Counted from the stretch's first letter, positions 25,615 to 35,582 are shown. The stretch: DNA of 64,000 nt from CAMDHY01 sp046156265 (GCF_046156265.1 NZ_JAWDIR010000011.1:806001-870000); one strand, 5' to 3'. Program-made: numbers and translations. The notes: generated from the sequence alone by a model not told the origin.

Positions 25615-26415
25615 GTGGCGACCGCCTCGGTCGGTAGGAGCCCTTACTTGGCCGCAGGCCACGATCAGTCGCTCGCTCTCGCACCGACCGGCCCCGAACG
25701 GGACTGGCCGAAGCACGTCGCCATCATCATGGACGGCAACGGCCGCTGGGCGCGGGCCCGCGGGTTGCCGCGCAGTGAAGGCCATCGTCAGGGCGTCGAG
25801 GCGCTCCGGCGCACCGTGCGCCATGCCGCCGACCGTGGTGTCGAGATCCTCACCCTGTTCAGCTTCTCCTCGGAGAACTGGTCGCGTCCCCCCGACGAGG
25901 TCAGCACCCTGATGGGGCTGCTACGCCTTTTCGTGCGACGCGACCTCGCGGAACTGCGCGACGCGAACGTCCGCGTCCGCGTCATCGGGGAACGCGCCGG
26001 CCTCGACCCCTCCATTGACGCGCTTCTCGACGAGGCGGAGCGCACGACGGCCTCCAACGACGGTCTGGATCTCGTCATCGCCTTCAACTACGGCGGCCGC
26101 AACGAGATCGTGCGTGCGGCGCGCAGGATCGCCGAGGACGTGGCGGCCGGCCGGCTCGCGCCGGCGGAGATCACCGAGGCGATGTTCGCCGACCGTCTCG
26201 ATACCGCGGGGCTACCGGCGCCCGACATGCTCATCCGCACGAGCGGCGAGCTGCGCATATCGAACTTCCTGCTGTGGCAGTCGGCCTACAGCGAGCTCGT
26301 CTTCCTGCCCACCTACTGGCCGGACTTCGACGCGGCGGCCTTCGATGCTGCCGTCGCCGAGTATCTCGGCCGTGACCGCCGGTTTGGCGGCCTCTCGGCG
26401 CGGGTCGGCGGGTGA
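25615..26415 (+). CDS. uppS: Isoprenyl transferase (undecaprenyl diphosphate synthase)
   Basis: A 266-residue cis-prenyltransferase that builds the C55 carrier lipid for peptidoglycan and LPS sugars. Family motifs: IIMDGNGRWARARGLPR with the catalytic Asp, SFSSENWSRP, and RTSGELRISNFLLWQSAYSE. The GTG at 25615 is chosen because GAGGGGA precedes it at good spacing, adding about 30 residues before the core. Its stop overlaps the cdsA GTG start (GTGA). Confidence 0.96.
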   Translation: MATASVGRSPYLAAGHDQSLALAPTGPERDWPKHVAIIMDGNGRWARARGLPRSEGHRQGVEALRRTVRHAADRGVEILTLFSFSSENWSRPPDEVSTLMGLLRLFVRRDLAELRDANVRVRVIGERAGLDPSIDALLDEAERTTASNDGLDLVIAFNYGGRNEIVRAARRIAEDVAAGRLAPAEITEAMFADRLDTAGLPAPDMLIRTSGELRISNFLLWQSAYSELVFLPTYWPDFDAAAFDAAVAEYLGRDRRFGGLSARVGG

Positions 26416-27245
26416 AGCGCGCGGGCCAAGGGGATCTCGTCCGCCGCGCCGCTTCGGCGCTCGTGCTGGCACCGATCGTCCTCGTCGCGGTGTGGCTGGG
26501 CGGGCTACTGTTCGCGGGCCTTGTCGCGGTCGTCGCGGCGATCGTGATGCTGGAATGGTGGGCGGTGACGACGCCGCACCGCCCCCGGCGCGCCAGAGGG
26601 CTCGATCCCGCCGCGACGATCACAGCCGTCGCCGCTGGCGCTGCACCGCTCGCCATGGCGGCCGGGCAGCCTGTGGTCGCGGCCCTGATCCTTATCGCCG
26701 GGGCGGCCGTCGTCGCCTTCTTCCATCGCAATCATCTGGCCAACTGGGTCTGGCCGGCGCTGGGGATCGGCTACGCCGGGATCCCGGCGGTTGCGCTCGT
26801 GGCTGTACGCGACCTTCCGGGCGGGCTGTGGATGATCCTGGCGCTGATGGTCGTCGTATGGGCGACGGACAGCGTCGCCTATTTCGGTGGCCGCGCCATC
26901 GGCGGGGCGAAGCTGTGGCCGCGGGTGTCTCCTGGAAAAACGTGGTCGGGTGCGATCTGCGGGCTGGTCGGCGGCGTACTGGCGGGTGGGATCGTCGCAA
27001 CGATCGCGGGGGGCGCTCTGATGCCCGCTCTGGCCGTCGCGGCGATCCTGTCGATCGTCTCGCAGATTGGCGATCTGGCGGAATCCGCCATCAAGCGGCG
27101 CTTCGGCGTCAAGGACTCGGGCAAACTCATTCCAGGACACGGTGGCGTCATGGACCGGGTCGACGGGCTGCTGGTGGCGGCTGTCGCAGCGGGGCTCCTG
27201 TGCCTCGCCTTCGGCGCGGTGCCGGCGTTCGCGCCGGCCATCTGA
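26412..27245 (+). CDS. cdsA: Phosphatidate cytidylyltransferase
   Basis: A 277-residue polytopic membrane enzyme that makes CDP-diacylglycerol from phosphatidate and CTP. The C-terminal signature runs SQIGDLAESAIKRRFGVKD then HGGVMDRVDG, matching the CTP-transferase motif; SPGKTWSG precedes it. The number of hydrophobic segments (about seven) fits the family. It starts in the uppS stop and leads into dxr with a 13-base gap. Confidence 0.96.
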   Translation: MKRAGQGDLVRRAASALVLAPIVLVAVWLGGLLFAGLVAVVAAIVMLEWWAVTTPHRPRRARGLDPAATITAVAAGAAPLAMAAGQPVVAALILIAGAAVVAFFHRNHLANWVWPALGIGYAGIPAVALVAVRDLPGGLWMILALMVVVWATDSVAYFGGRAIGGAKLWPRVSPGKTWSGAICGLVGGVLAGGIVATIAGGALMPALAVAAILSIVSQIGDLAESAIKRRFGVKDSGKLIPGHGGVMDRVDGLLVAAVAAGLLCLAFGAVPAFAPAI

Positions 27246-27258
27246 CGGGGCCTGGCAC

Positions 27259-28434
27259 ATGCGTCTCTCGGTTCTCGGCGCCACCGGATCGATCGGGCGG
27301 TCGACGCTCGACCTCGTGGCGCGCGCGCCCGAGCGGTTTCAGGTCGTCGCCCTCGTCGGTGGCAGCCGGCCGCAGGAACTCGCCGAGGCGGCCAAGGCGG
27401 TGCGCGCCGAGATCGCGGTGGTCGCGGATGCGGCCGCCGGTCCGGCCCTGCGGGATGCGCTCGCGGGCACCGGGATCGCCTCCGCCGCCGGCGAGGCGGC
27501 CGTTCTCGAGGCGGCCACCCGTCCCGTCGACATGGTGATGGCGGCGATCACCGGCGCTGCCGGTCTGGCGCCGACCCTCGCCGCTGCCCGCACCGGCAGC
27601 ACCATCGCGCTCGCAAACAAGGAATGCCTCGTCTGTGCCGGCGAGCTCTTCCTGCAGGAGGCCGCCCGGCATGGGGCGCGGGTGCTACCCGTCGATTCCG
27701 AGCACAACGCCATCTACCAGGTGCTGGAGCAACGCAATCTGGCGATGGTCGACACCATCCTCCTGACCGCGTCCGGCGGCCCGTTCCGCACCTGGACGAT
27801 GGAGGAGATGGAACGGGCGACGGCCGCGCAGGCGCTGAAGCATCCGAACTGGTCGATGGGCGCGAAGATCACCATCGATTCCGCCACGCTGATGAACAAG
27901 GGCCTCGAGGTGATCGAGGCGAGCCTGCTGTTTCCGGAGGTGGCCGACCGTATCGACGTCGTCGTCCACCCCCAGTCGCTCGTGCACGGCCTGGTGGCCT
28001 ACGCCGACGGTTCGATGTTGGCGCAACTCGGCAAACCCGACATGCGCACGCCGATCGCCTATTGTCTCGGTTGGCCGGAGCGGATGGCGACGCCCGTCGG
28101 ACGGCTGGACCTCGCGGCAATCGGGACCCTGACGTTCGAGGCGCCGGATCGTGCCCGGTTCCCGGCGCTGGGGCTTGCGATGGCTGCCCTTCGGCGACGG
28201 CAAGGGACGACGACGGCGCTGAACGGCGCCAACGAGGTGGCGGTGGCGGCCTTCCTGGAAGGCCGCATCGGTTTCCTCGACATCGCGCGGATCGTGGAGA
28301 CCGTCATCGAGCGGTCCGACGCGCTCGGCATGCTGCAGGAGCCCACCTCTCTCGAAGCGGTCTTCGCGCTCGATGCGGGGGCGCGACGACTCGCCGACGA
28401 GAGCGTGCACACGGTTGCCGCATTGCGGCCCTAA
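27259..28434 (+). CDS. dxr: 1-deoxy-D-xylulose 5-phosphate reductoisomerase
   Basis: A 391-residue enzyme for the second step of the MEP isoprenoid pathway, NADPH-dependent. LGATGSIGRSTLDL is the nucleotide-binding start. LPVDSEHNAIYQ carries metal-binding Asp/Glu, SGGPFR is the substrate loop, and NWSMGAKITIDSATLMNKG is the catalytic centre. The ATG at 27259 starts directly on the Rossmann strand. It sits with uppS, which uses the pathway's products. Confidence 0.97.
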   Translation: MRLSVLGATGSIGRSTLDLVARAPERFQVVALVGGSRPQELAEAAKAVRAEIAVVADAAAGPALRDALAGTGIASAAGEAAVLEAATRPVDMVMAAITGAAGLAPTLAAARTGSTIALANKECLVCAGELFLQEAARHGARVLPVDSEHNAIYQVLEQRNLAMVDTILLTASGGPFRTWTMEEMERATAAQALKHPNWSMGAKITIDSATLMNKGLEVIEASLLFPEVADRIDVVVHPQSLVHGLVAYADGSMLAQLGKPDMRTPIAYCLGWPERMATPVGRLDLAAIGTLTFEAPDRARFPALGLAMAALRRRQGTTTALNGANEVAVAAFLEGRIGFLDIARIVETVIERSDALGMLQEPTSLEAVFALDAGARRLADESVHTVAALRP

Positions 28435-28463
28435 AGCCGCATCGGGCGTAGCAGGAGGGCAGG

Positions 28464-29603
28464 ATGCTCGAGTGGGTAACCGGACTAGGGTCCGGCTTTT
28501 TGGGCTACGCGATCCCGTTCCTGTTCGTGCTGACCGTCGTCGTGTTCTTCCATGAGCTCGGGCACTTCCTGGTCGCGCGCTGGTGCGGCGTGAAGGTCGA
28601 CGTGTTCTCGGTCGGCTTCGGCCCGGAGCTGTTCGGGCGGAACGATCGCCACGGCACCCGTTGGCGGCTCGCCGCCATCCCGCTTGGTGGCTACGTCAAG
28701 TTCGCTGGCGACGACAACGCCGCGAGCGTCCCGAGCCGCGAGCGCCTCGCCGCGATGAGCCAGGACGAGAGGCGCACGAGCTTCGCCGCCAAGCCCGTCT
28801 GGGCGCGCGCCGCGGTCGTCGCGGCCGGCCCGATCGCCAATTTCCTCCTGACCATCGTGATCTTCGCGGTGCTGTTCGCATCCTTCGGCCGGCCGATCAC
28901 CGAGGCCCGCGTCGATTCGATGGAGCCGGGCAGCGTTGCGGAACAGGCCGGATTCCAGGTCGGCGACATCATCCGCTCCATCGACGGCGAGCCGATCGCT
29001 TCATTCTCCGACGTTCAGCGAATCGTCAGTGCGCACGCAGACGACGAACTGCAGGTCACTGTCGACCGGGACGGCGCGGAGGTCGAACTGCCCGTGACCC
29101 CCCGGCTGAGCGAGATCACCGATCGCTTCGGCAACGTCCACCGCATCGGCGTGCTCGGCATCCGCCGGGACACCAGCGGCGAGGACGTGCGGACCGAGAG
29201 CTTCTCGCCGCCAGCGGCCGTGGTCGAGGGCGTCAAGGAGACCTGGTACGTCGTCACCCGCACCGTCGACTATCTCGTCGACGTCGTGACCGGCCGGGAG
29301 CCCGCCGATCAGCTGGGTGGACCGATTCGCGTCGCGCAGATTTCAGGGCAGGTCGCGACGCTCGGCTTCGTCGCCCTGCTCAATCTGACCGCGGTGCTGT
29401 CGGTGAGTATAGGCCTCCTTAACCTTATGCCCATTCCGATGCTGGATGGTGGCCACCTCGTCTACTACGGCATCGAGGCTGCCCGCGGCCGGCCGCTGAG
29501 CGAGAGGGCGCAGGACGTTGGCTTCCGGATCGGACTGACACTGGTGCTTTTGCTCATGATTTTCGCCACATGGAATGACATTCTTCACGTATGGCCGGCA
29601 TGA
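28464..29603 (+). CDS. rseP: RIP metalloprotease RseP (site-2 protease)
   Basis: A 379-residue intramembrane zinc protease. HELGH lies in the first hydrophobic segment (about 31-35). One PDZ domain spans about 130-220, and the second active-site motif LNLMPIPMLDGGH lies in a C-terminal helix, supplying the third zinc ligand. It cleaves anti-sigma factors and signal-peptide remnants in the inner membrane. It is upstream of bamA, the usual pairing of envelope stress and outer-membrane assembly. Confidence 0.96.
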   Translation: MLEWVTGLGSGFLGYAIPFLFVLTVVVFFHELGHFLVARWCGVKVDVFSVGFGPELFGRNDRHGTRWRLAAIPLGGYVKFAGDDNAASVPSRERLAAMSQDERRTSFAAKPVWARAAVVAAGPIANFLLTIVIFAVLFASFGRPITEARVDSMEPGSVAEQAGFQVGDIIRSIDGEPIASFSDVQRIVSAHADDELQVTVDRDGAEVELPVTPRLSEITDRFGNVHRIGVLGIRRDTSGEDVRTESFSPPAAVVEGVKETWYVVTRTVDYLVDVVTGREPADQLGGPIRVAQISGQVATLGFVALLNLTAVLSVSIGLLNLMPIPMLDGGHLVYYGIEAARGRPLSERAQDVGFRIGLTLVLLLMIFATWNDILHVWPA

Positions 29604-29795
29604 GTGGAGCGGCCGTGGCGCATTCGCAACGCCCGCCAGCGATCGCTTTCTGAAGGGGGTTCATCGGCTTGCCACTCCGGATAATCCCTGCAATACCCTC
29701 CAATGGCATTGCCACGCAGTACGCTGTTTCCGACGGCGTGCGGACCGGCATGCCGCGTAACGCGGCCTTGGAAGACGAGAGGACCTCAAGTCCCC

Positions 29796-32189
29796 ATGCG
29801 TAGTTTGGCGACCGTCTTCGAGCGTGCCCTTGTCCGTGGCGCCATTGTTGCCGCCCTGTCGGCGACGGCCCTCACCACATCCGTGCTGCCGATCGTTGCC
29901 GTTCAGGCTGCGACGGTCTCCACCATTGTCGTCGACGGCAACATCCGCGTCGACGCCGAGACGGTGCGGACCTATGTCTCGATCAAGCCGGGCCGCCAGT
30001 TCGGCCCTGCCGACATCGACGAATCCATCCGGGCGCTCTACGCGACCGGTCTGTTCGCCGACGTCCAGATTTCTCAGCGCGGTTCCTCCCTCGTCGTCAC
30101 CGTCAAGGAAAACCCGGTCATCAACCGGATCTCCTTCGAGGGCAATCGCCGTATCTCCGACGAGACGCTGACCGGCACGATCGAATCGAAGCCGCGCTCC
30201 GTGCTGACGCGCGCCAGCGTGCAGAACGACGTGCAGCGCATCCTCGATTCCTATCGGCAGAACGGCCGTTTCCGCGCCACGGTCGATCCGAAGATCATCG
30301 AGCTGCCGCAGAACCGCGTCGACCTCGTCTTCGAGATCAACGAGGGCGACAAGACCGGCGTTTCACGGATCACCTTCATCGGCAATCAGTCGTTCAGCGA
30401 CGGCCGCCTGCGTGATGTGATCCGCACCCGCGAGTCGGGTCTTCTGAGCTTCCTGCGCACCACCGACAACTACGATCCGGATCGCTTGGCGGCGGATCAG
30501 GAGTTGCTGCGCCGATTCTACTACAACAACGGCTATGCCGATTTCCGCATCATCTCGGCAGTCGCCGACCTCGACCGCGAGCGGAACATCTTCTTCATCA
30601 CCTTCACCGTCGAAGAGGGTGAGCAGTACAAGTTCGGCGACATCTCCGTCGACACGACGCTCGCCGCTCTCGATCCCGAGAAGCTCCGGTCCGTCGTGAC
30701 GACCTCGCCTGGCGCGGTCTATTCCGCGGCGGAGGTGGAGAAGTCCCTCGAGGCCCTGACGATCGAGGCCTCGCGCCTCGGCTACGCCTTCGCCCAGGTG
30801 CGGCCGCGCGGGGATCGCGACTACGAGAACCACACGATCTCCATCGCCTACACGGTGGACGAGGGCCCGCGCGTCTACATCGAGCGCATCGAGGTGCAGG
30901 GCAACACGCGCACCCGCGACTACGTCATCCGCCGCGAGTTCGATGTCGTCGAAGGCGATGCCTACAACCGCATCCTGATCGACCGGGCCGAGCGCCGCCT
31001 CAACAACCTTGGCTTCTTCAAGACGGTCCGGATCACCTCCGAGCCGGGCAGCGCGCCTGATCGGGTCGTCGTGCTCGTGAACGTCGAGGAGCAGTCGACG
31101 GGCGAGGTCTCGTTCGGTGTCGGCTACTCGACCTCCGACGGCATCATCGGCGACATCTCCATCACCGAGAAGAACTTCCTGGGCCGTGGCCAGTACGTGC
31201 GCGCCATGATCGGTGGTGGCGAGAACCAGCAGATCGGTGAGTTCTCGTTCACCGAACCCTATTTCCTCGGTCGCCGCATCGCCGCGGGCTTCGACCTCTA
31301 CGTCCGCGAGTCCCAGCGCAACAGCTACCGTCCCTACGACGAGAGCGAGTACGGCGGCGGAATTCGCTTCGCGTTCCCGATCACCGAAGCTCTCACGTTC
31401 AAGGTTTTCAACAATATCGAAAGCCGGGACATCACTCTTGCGCAGAGGTGGCGTAAAGATACGTCTATCGCCATCCTGCAGGATGAAGGCGAACGGTTCA
31501 CGTCGCTCATCGGTTACGAGCTGACGTACAATACGTTGGATAACCTGGTCGATCCTCGCGCGGGCATTTTTGGTTCCTTCACTCAGGAATATGCCGGCGT
31601 TGGCGGCGACGTGTCGTATCTGCGGAACAAGGTCGCGGGGCGTTATTATCGCGAGTTGATGCCGGACTGGGGCCTTGTCGGCATGCTGAGAGGCGAGGCC
31701 GGCTATGTTACGGGCATTGGCGAGCGCGTTCAGGTTCCGGATCAGTTCTATATCGGCGGACAGCAGATCCGTGGCTTCCAGTCCGACGGTATCGGCCCGC
31801 GCGACACCCGGTACAAGAACAACGGCAAGGTCAAGTACAGCGACGCGCTCGGCGGTCGGGCCTACGTCGTGGGCTCTGTCGAGGGTGTTTTCCCGCTTCC
31901 GTATGTTCCGTCGGAGCTCGGCTTCAGCGGTGCCGTCTTCTCGGATGCTGGAACGCTCTTCGACACCGACAAGAGTTCGCGCTGGTACACCAGAGGCAAC
32001 GGAAAGCCCCAGAACCGCCCGGTCCGGTTGCGGGGCACCAACGACGCCGAAATCCGCTGGACGGCCGGTTTCGGTTTCGGCTGGAAGTCGCCGTTCGGAC
32101 CGATTCGCGCCGACTTCGCGTGGCCGATCACGTCGAACAAGTACGACAAGGAGCAGGTGTTCCGGCTCGGTGGCGGCACGCGCTTCTGA
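29796..32189 (+). CDS. bamA: Outer membrane protein assembly factor BamA
   Basis: A 797-residue Omp85 protein. A signal peptide of about 45 residues is followed by five POTRA domains (about 50-450) and a C-terminal 16-strand barrel. The barrel contains the lid-lock motif IRGFQSDGIGPRD near 655-667 and ends in a terminal Phe, as outer-membrane barrels do. The ATG at 29796 follows GAGAGGACC. Codon use is noticeably less GC-biased over about 31390-31960, inside the barrel, than in the rest of the gene. It is upstream of lpxD, with no skp gene between. Confidence 0.97.
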   Translation: MRSLATVFERALVRGAIVAALSATALTTSVLPIVAVQAATVSTIVVDGNIRVDAETVRTYVSIKPGRQFGPADIDESIRALYATGLFADVQISQRGSSLVVTVKENPVINRISFEGNRRISDETLTGTIESKPRSVLTRASVQNDVQRILDSYRQNGRFRATVDPKIIELPQNRVDLVFEINEGDKTGVSRITFIGNQSFSDGRLRDVIRTRESGLLSFLRTTDNYDPDRLAADQELLRRFYYNNGYADFRIISAVADLDRERNIFFITFTVEEGEQYKFGDISVDTTLAALDPEKLRSVVTTSPGAVYSAAEVEKSLEALTIEASRLGYAFAQVRPRGDRDYENHTISIAYTVDEGPRVYIERIEVQGNTRTRDYVIRREFDVVEGDAYNRILIDRAERRLNNLGFFKTVRITSEPGSAPDRVVVLVNVEEQSTGEVSFGVGYSTSDGIIGDISITEKNFLGRGQYVRAMIGGGENQQIGEFSFTEPYFLGRRIAAGFDLYVRESQRNSYRPYDESEYGGGIRFAFPITEALTFKVFNNIESRDITLAQRWRKDTSIAILQDEGERFTSLIGYELTYNTLDNLVDPRAGIFGSFTQEYAGVGGDVSYLRNKVAGRYYRELMPDWGLVGMLRGEAGYVTGIGERVQVPDQFYIGGQQIRGFQSDGIGPRDTRYKNNGKVKYSDALGGRAYVVGSVEGVFPLPYVPSELGFSGAVFSDAGTLFDTDKSSRWYTRGNGKPQNRPVRLRGTNDAEIRWTAGFGFGWKSPFGPIRADFAWPITSNKYDKEQVFRLGGGTRF

Positions 32190-32297
32190 GGACGGCCGCT
32201 TCCTGGCGGGCCGGACCACCCGGCCGTGCCACCGGCCCGCGGTCATGCGGGTCGGTGCGGCAGGGATCAGGTGAGCCCCCGGCGATGGCAGGACTCG

Positions 32298-33389
32298 ATG
32301 GCTGAGCCGGAATTCTTTCCAGTACCGGCAGGTCTGTCCTTGGCGGAGATCGCCAGCGCCATTGCGGGGCAGCTGACACGCGGCGATGCCGACCGCGTCA
32401 TCCGCGGGGTGGCGCCTCTGGACGGCGCCGCTGCGTCGGACATCACCTTCATCGACAACCCGAAGTATCTGAGCGGGCTGACGGAAACGCGGGCCGGGGC
32501 GGTCATCTGCGCCGCCAAGTTCGCCGCCCGTGTGCCGGCCTCCTGCGCCGTAATCGAGGCGGCCGCGCCCTATCGTGCCTTCGCGACGGTGGTGGGCCTT
32601 CTCTACCCCGATGCCTTGCGGCCGCCGGGCATCGTCGGCGGAATGGGCATCTCGCCTGCGGCGCACATCGACGCCAGTGCGCGCCTCGAGCCGGGCGTGG
32701 TCGTTGAGGCGGGGGCGGTGATCGGCCCGCACGTCGAGATCGGCGCCGGCACCGTCGTCTCCGCCACCGCCGTCGTCGGGTCGCACGTCCGCATCGGCCG
32801 CGGCGGCCACATCGGCTCCGGATCGACCGTCCAGCACGCTCTGATCGGCGACCGCGTGATCATCCACCCCGGGGTCCGCATCGGTCAGGACGGTTTCGGC
32901 TTTGCGATGGGCCCGCAGGGGCACCAGAAGGTGCCGCAGGTCGGCCGCGTCGTCATCCAGGACGACGTCGAGATCGGTGCCAACACGACGATCGACCGCG
33001 GCGCCAACCGGGACACGGTGATCGGGCAGGGAACGAAGATCGACAATCAGGTCCAGATCGGCCACAACGTCGTCATCGGCCGGCACTGTGTCATCGTTGC
33101 GCATGCGGGGGTCTCCGGCTCCACGGTGCTCGAAGACTATGTGGTGCTCGCCGGCAAGGTGGGGTTGTCGGGGCATCTGCGGATCGGCAAGGGCGCACAG
33201 GTCGCTGGCGGCAGCAACGTCGCCGATGATATCCCCGCCGGCGAGCGATGGGTGGGAACGCCGGCAAAGCCGATCCGCCAGTGGATGGGCGAGATGCGGG
33301 CGCTGACTGGGCTCGGTCGCGAGCGCCGGTCGAAGTCGGATCCGGCCGCGTCGGCCGAACGTGGTTTGGACGAGGAGCCGAAGGCGTGA
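32298..33389 (+). CDS. lpxD: UDP-3-O-acylglucosamine N-acyltransferase
   Basis: A 363-residue lipid A enzyme that adds the second acyl chain. An N-terminal uridine-binding domain (DITFIDNPKYL) is followed by left-handed beta-helix hexapeptide repeats from about residue 110. The catalytic His lies in QIGHNVVIG near 255, and a C-terminal helix follows. The start at 32298 opens on the conserved domain. Its stop overlaps the fabZ GTG start. Confidence 0.96.
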   Translation: MAEPEFFPVPAGLSLAEIASAIAGQLTRGDADRVIRGVAPLDGAAASDITFIDNPKYLSGLTETRAGAVICAAKFAARVPASCAVIEAAAPYRAFATVVGLLYPDALRPPGIVGGMGISPAAHIDASARLEPGVVVEAGAVIGPHVEIGAGTVVSATAVVGSHVRIGRGGHIGSGSTVQHALIGDRVIIHPGVRIGQDGFGFAMGPQGHQKVPQVGRVVIQDDVEIGANTTIDRGANRDTVIGQGTKIDNQVQIGHNVVIGRHCVIVAHAGVSGSTVLEDYVVLAGKVGLSGHLRIGKGAQVAGGSNVADDIPAGERWVGTPAKPIRQWMGEMRALTGLGRERRSKSDPAASAERGLDEEPKA

Positions 33390-33874
33390 AGGTGGAAGAC
33401 GAGGTGAAAACCGGTTCGAGCGACGGTCGCACGCTGGAGTCGGCGGACATCATGCGCGTGCTGGAATTGCTGCCGCACCGCTACCCCTTTCTCATGGTCG
33501 ACCGCATCATCGACATGGACGGCGACGATGCCGGTATCGGCATCAAGAACGTCACGTTCAACGAGCCGCATTTCGCCGGTCATTTCCCCGGCAAGCCGAT
33601 CATGCCGGGCGTGCTCCTCATCGAGGGCATGGCGCAGACGGCGGGTGCCCTCTGCGTGGCGTCACGCGGAAAGGGTGTGCCGCCGTCTCTCGTCTACTTC
33701 ATGACGATCGACAAGGCGAAGTTCCGTCGCCCGGTCGTCCCCGGCGATACCGTCGAGTTCCACGTCCGCAAGGTCCAGCGCCGCATGAACATCTGGCGCT
33801 TCCGCGCCGAGGCTAAGGTTTCCGGCACCAAGGTGGCGGAAGCCGAGATCAGCGCCATGTTGGTCGATCAATGA
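33386..33874 (+). CDS. fabZ: 3-hydroxyacyl-ACP dehydratase FabZ
   Basis: A 162-residue hot-dog-fold enzyme. LPHRYPFLMVDRI and HFAGHFPGKPIMPGVLLIEGMAQ carry the catalytic His and Glu. It competes with LpxA for hydroxyacyl-ACP and so balances membrane phospholipid against lipid A. The GTG start overlaps the lpxD stop (GTGA), and its stop overlaps lpxA (ATGA). Confidence 0.97.
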   Translation: MKVEDEVKTGSSDGRTLESADIMRVLELLPHRYPFLMVDRIIDMDGDDAGIGIKNVTFNEPHFAGHFPGKPIMPGVLLIEGMAQTAGALCVASRGKGVPPSLVYFMTIDKAKFRRPVVPGDTVEFHVRKVQRRMNIWRFRAEAKVSGTKVAEAEISAMLVDQ

Positions 33875-34707
33875 CCGCGCACCCTGAAGCCGGAGCCATG
33901 GTCGCCACCGCCGAAATTCACCCGACCGCGATCATCTCCGACGGCGCCGTCGTTGGCGCGGGCGCTCGCGTCGGTCCCTATTGCATCGTCGGCCCGAACG
34001 TCGTTCTGGGCGAGGGCGTTGTGCTCGAGTCCCACGTCGTCGTCGGGGGCCACACCACGCTCGGCGCGCGCTGCCGCGTCTTCCCCTTCGCCAGCATCGG
34101 CCAGCCGCCGCAGGACATGAAGTACCGCGGCGAACCGAGCCGCCTCGTCATCGGGGCCGACACGGTGATGCGCGAGCACGTCACCATCAATCCCGGCACC
34201 GAGTCGGGCGGCATGCTGACCTCCATCGGCGAACGCTGCCTCATCCTCGCCGGGGCCCATGTCGCGCACGACTGCCGCCTCGGCAATGGGGTGCTCCTCG
34301 TCAACAACGTCGTCCTCGGTGGCCACGTCCAGGTCGAGGACAACGCCATTCTCGGCGGCGGCTCGGCGGTCCACCAGTATGTCCGCATCGGACGCCATGC
34401 CTTCCTCGGCGGCATGTCGGGCCTCGAGCACGATCTCATCCCCTTCGGCATGGCGATCGGCAACCGCGCGCGACTGGCCGGCCTTAACATCGTCGGGCTG
34501 AAGCGCCATGCTTTTCCGCGCGAGCAGATCCATGCCCTGCGCAAGGCCTACCGGATGCTCTTCGCCGATGAGGGGACGCTCGCCGAGCGGGTCGACGACG
34601 TCGCCCGGTCGTTCGAGGACGAAGCCCTCGTGCAGGGGGTCGTCGCGTTCCTTCGCAGTGGTGGCGACCGATCCGTCTGTACGCCCCTGAGCGCCGCGGA
34701 CGCCTGA
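33871..34707 (+). CDS. lpxA: Acyl-ACP--UDP-N-acetylglucosamine O-acyltransferase
   Basis: A 278-residue trimeric hexapeptide-repeat enzyme that starts lipid A synthesis. Visible features: SIGQPPQDMKYRGEPSRL, the catalytic His in ILAGAHVAHDCRLGNG, and the C-terminal GLNIVGLKRHAF block. Length fits the family, with a few extra N-terminal residues before the first repeat. It overlaps fabZ by four bases and is five bases from lpxI. Confidence 0.97.
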   Translation: MTAHPEAGAMVATAEIHPTAIISDGAVVGAGARVGPYCIVGPNVVLGEGVVLESHVVVGGHTTLGARCRVFPFASIGQPPQDMKYRGEPSRLVIGADTVMREHVTINPGTESGGMLTSIGERCLILAGAHVAHDCRLGNGVLLVNNVVLGGHVQVEDNAILGGGSAVHQYVRIGRHAFLGGMSGLEHDLIPFGMAIGNRARLAGLNIVGLKRHAFPREQIHALRKAYRMLFADEGTLAERVDDVARSFEDEALVQGVVAFLRSGGDRSVCTPLSAADA

Positions 34708-34712
34708 GCGAC

Positions 34713-35582
34713 GTGGCGTCCCGGACGGCCGACGAGCCCCTCGCGATCCTGGCGGGCGGCGGCACTCTGCCGCTCGAGGTCGCCGAGGCGGCAAGCGCCG
34801 CTGGTCGCAGGGTCGTCATGGTGGGCATCCGAGGCGAGGCCGATGAGGCCATCGAGGCTCTGGGCGCCCAGTGGGTCGAGTGGGGCCAGGTCGGGCGCCT
34901 CCTCGATCTCCTCGCAGCTGAGCATTGTCGGGACCTCCTCCTCGTCGGGGGCGTCGTCCGCAGGCCGGACTTTCGCTCCGTCGCCTCGGACTTCGGCACC
35001 GTTCGCCGCCTGCCCAAGATTCTCGCCGCCCTCTCCGGCGGGGATGACGGGCTTTTGCGGCGCGTCATTGGTCTCCTCGAAAGCGAAGGGCTGCGCGTCC
35101 TCTCGGTCCTCGACGTGGCGCCCGCGCTCGTGCTCGCGCTGGGTCCGATCGGACGCCGGTCACCGGATAGTGCCCACCGCGCCGACATCGGGCGCGGACT
35201 GTCGTTGCTGGCGGCGCTCGGCCCCTTCGACGTCGGACAGGCGGCCATCGTCGCCGGCGGGCGCATCGTCGCCATCGAGGGAGCGGAGGGCACAGACGCG
35301 CTGATCGATCGCTACCGGTCGGTCCGCAATGCCGGCCGTATCGCGCGCGATGCGCACGGCGTCCTGGTCAAGGCGTCGAAGCCCCAGCAGGATCGGCGCG
35401 TCGATCTTCCCGTGATCGGCCCGGAAACGGTCCGCCGCGCCGCCGATGCGGGGCTCGCTGGCATCGCCGCCGAAAGCGGCCGGGTCCTCGTGGTCCGCCG
35501 GCAGGAAACCCGCGCGGCAGCGGATGCGGCCGGCATCTTCGTCGTCGGGGTCGAGACCGGCGGTCATCATGACCGCGCCTGA
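34713..35582 (+). CDS. lpxI: UDP-2,3-diacylglucosamine diphosphatase LpxI
   Basis: A 289-residue LpxI (DUF1009 family), the alphaproteobacterial replacement for LpxH in lipid A synthesis. ILAGGGTLPLEVAEAA opens the N-terminal domain. The C-terminal catalytic block VLVKASKPQQDRRVDLPVIG contains the Asp used by Caulobacter LpxI. It starts with GTG at 34713 and has an unremarkable ribosome binding site. The last 14 bases overlap lpxB in another frame. Confidence 0.95.
   Translation: MASRTADEPLAILAGGGTLPLEVAEAASAAGRRVVMVGIRGEADEAIEALGAQWVEWGQVGRLLDLLAAEHCRDLLLVGGVVRRPDFRSVASDFGTVRRLPKILAALSGGDDGLLRRVIGLLESEGLRVLSVLDVAPALVLALGPIGRRSPDSAHRADIGRGLSLLAALGPFDVGQAAIVAGGRIVAIEGAEGTDALIDRYRSVRNAGRIARDAHGVLVKASKPQQDRRVDLPVIGPETVRRAADAGLAGIAAESGRVLVVRRQETRAAADAAGIFVVGVETGGHHDRA

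Noticed and set aside
30363..33176. A 937-residue open frame on the minus strand
   Set aside because: Antisense of bamA and lpxD; the coding motifs lie on the plus strand.
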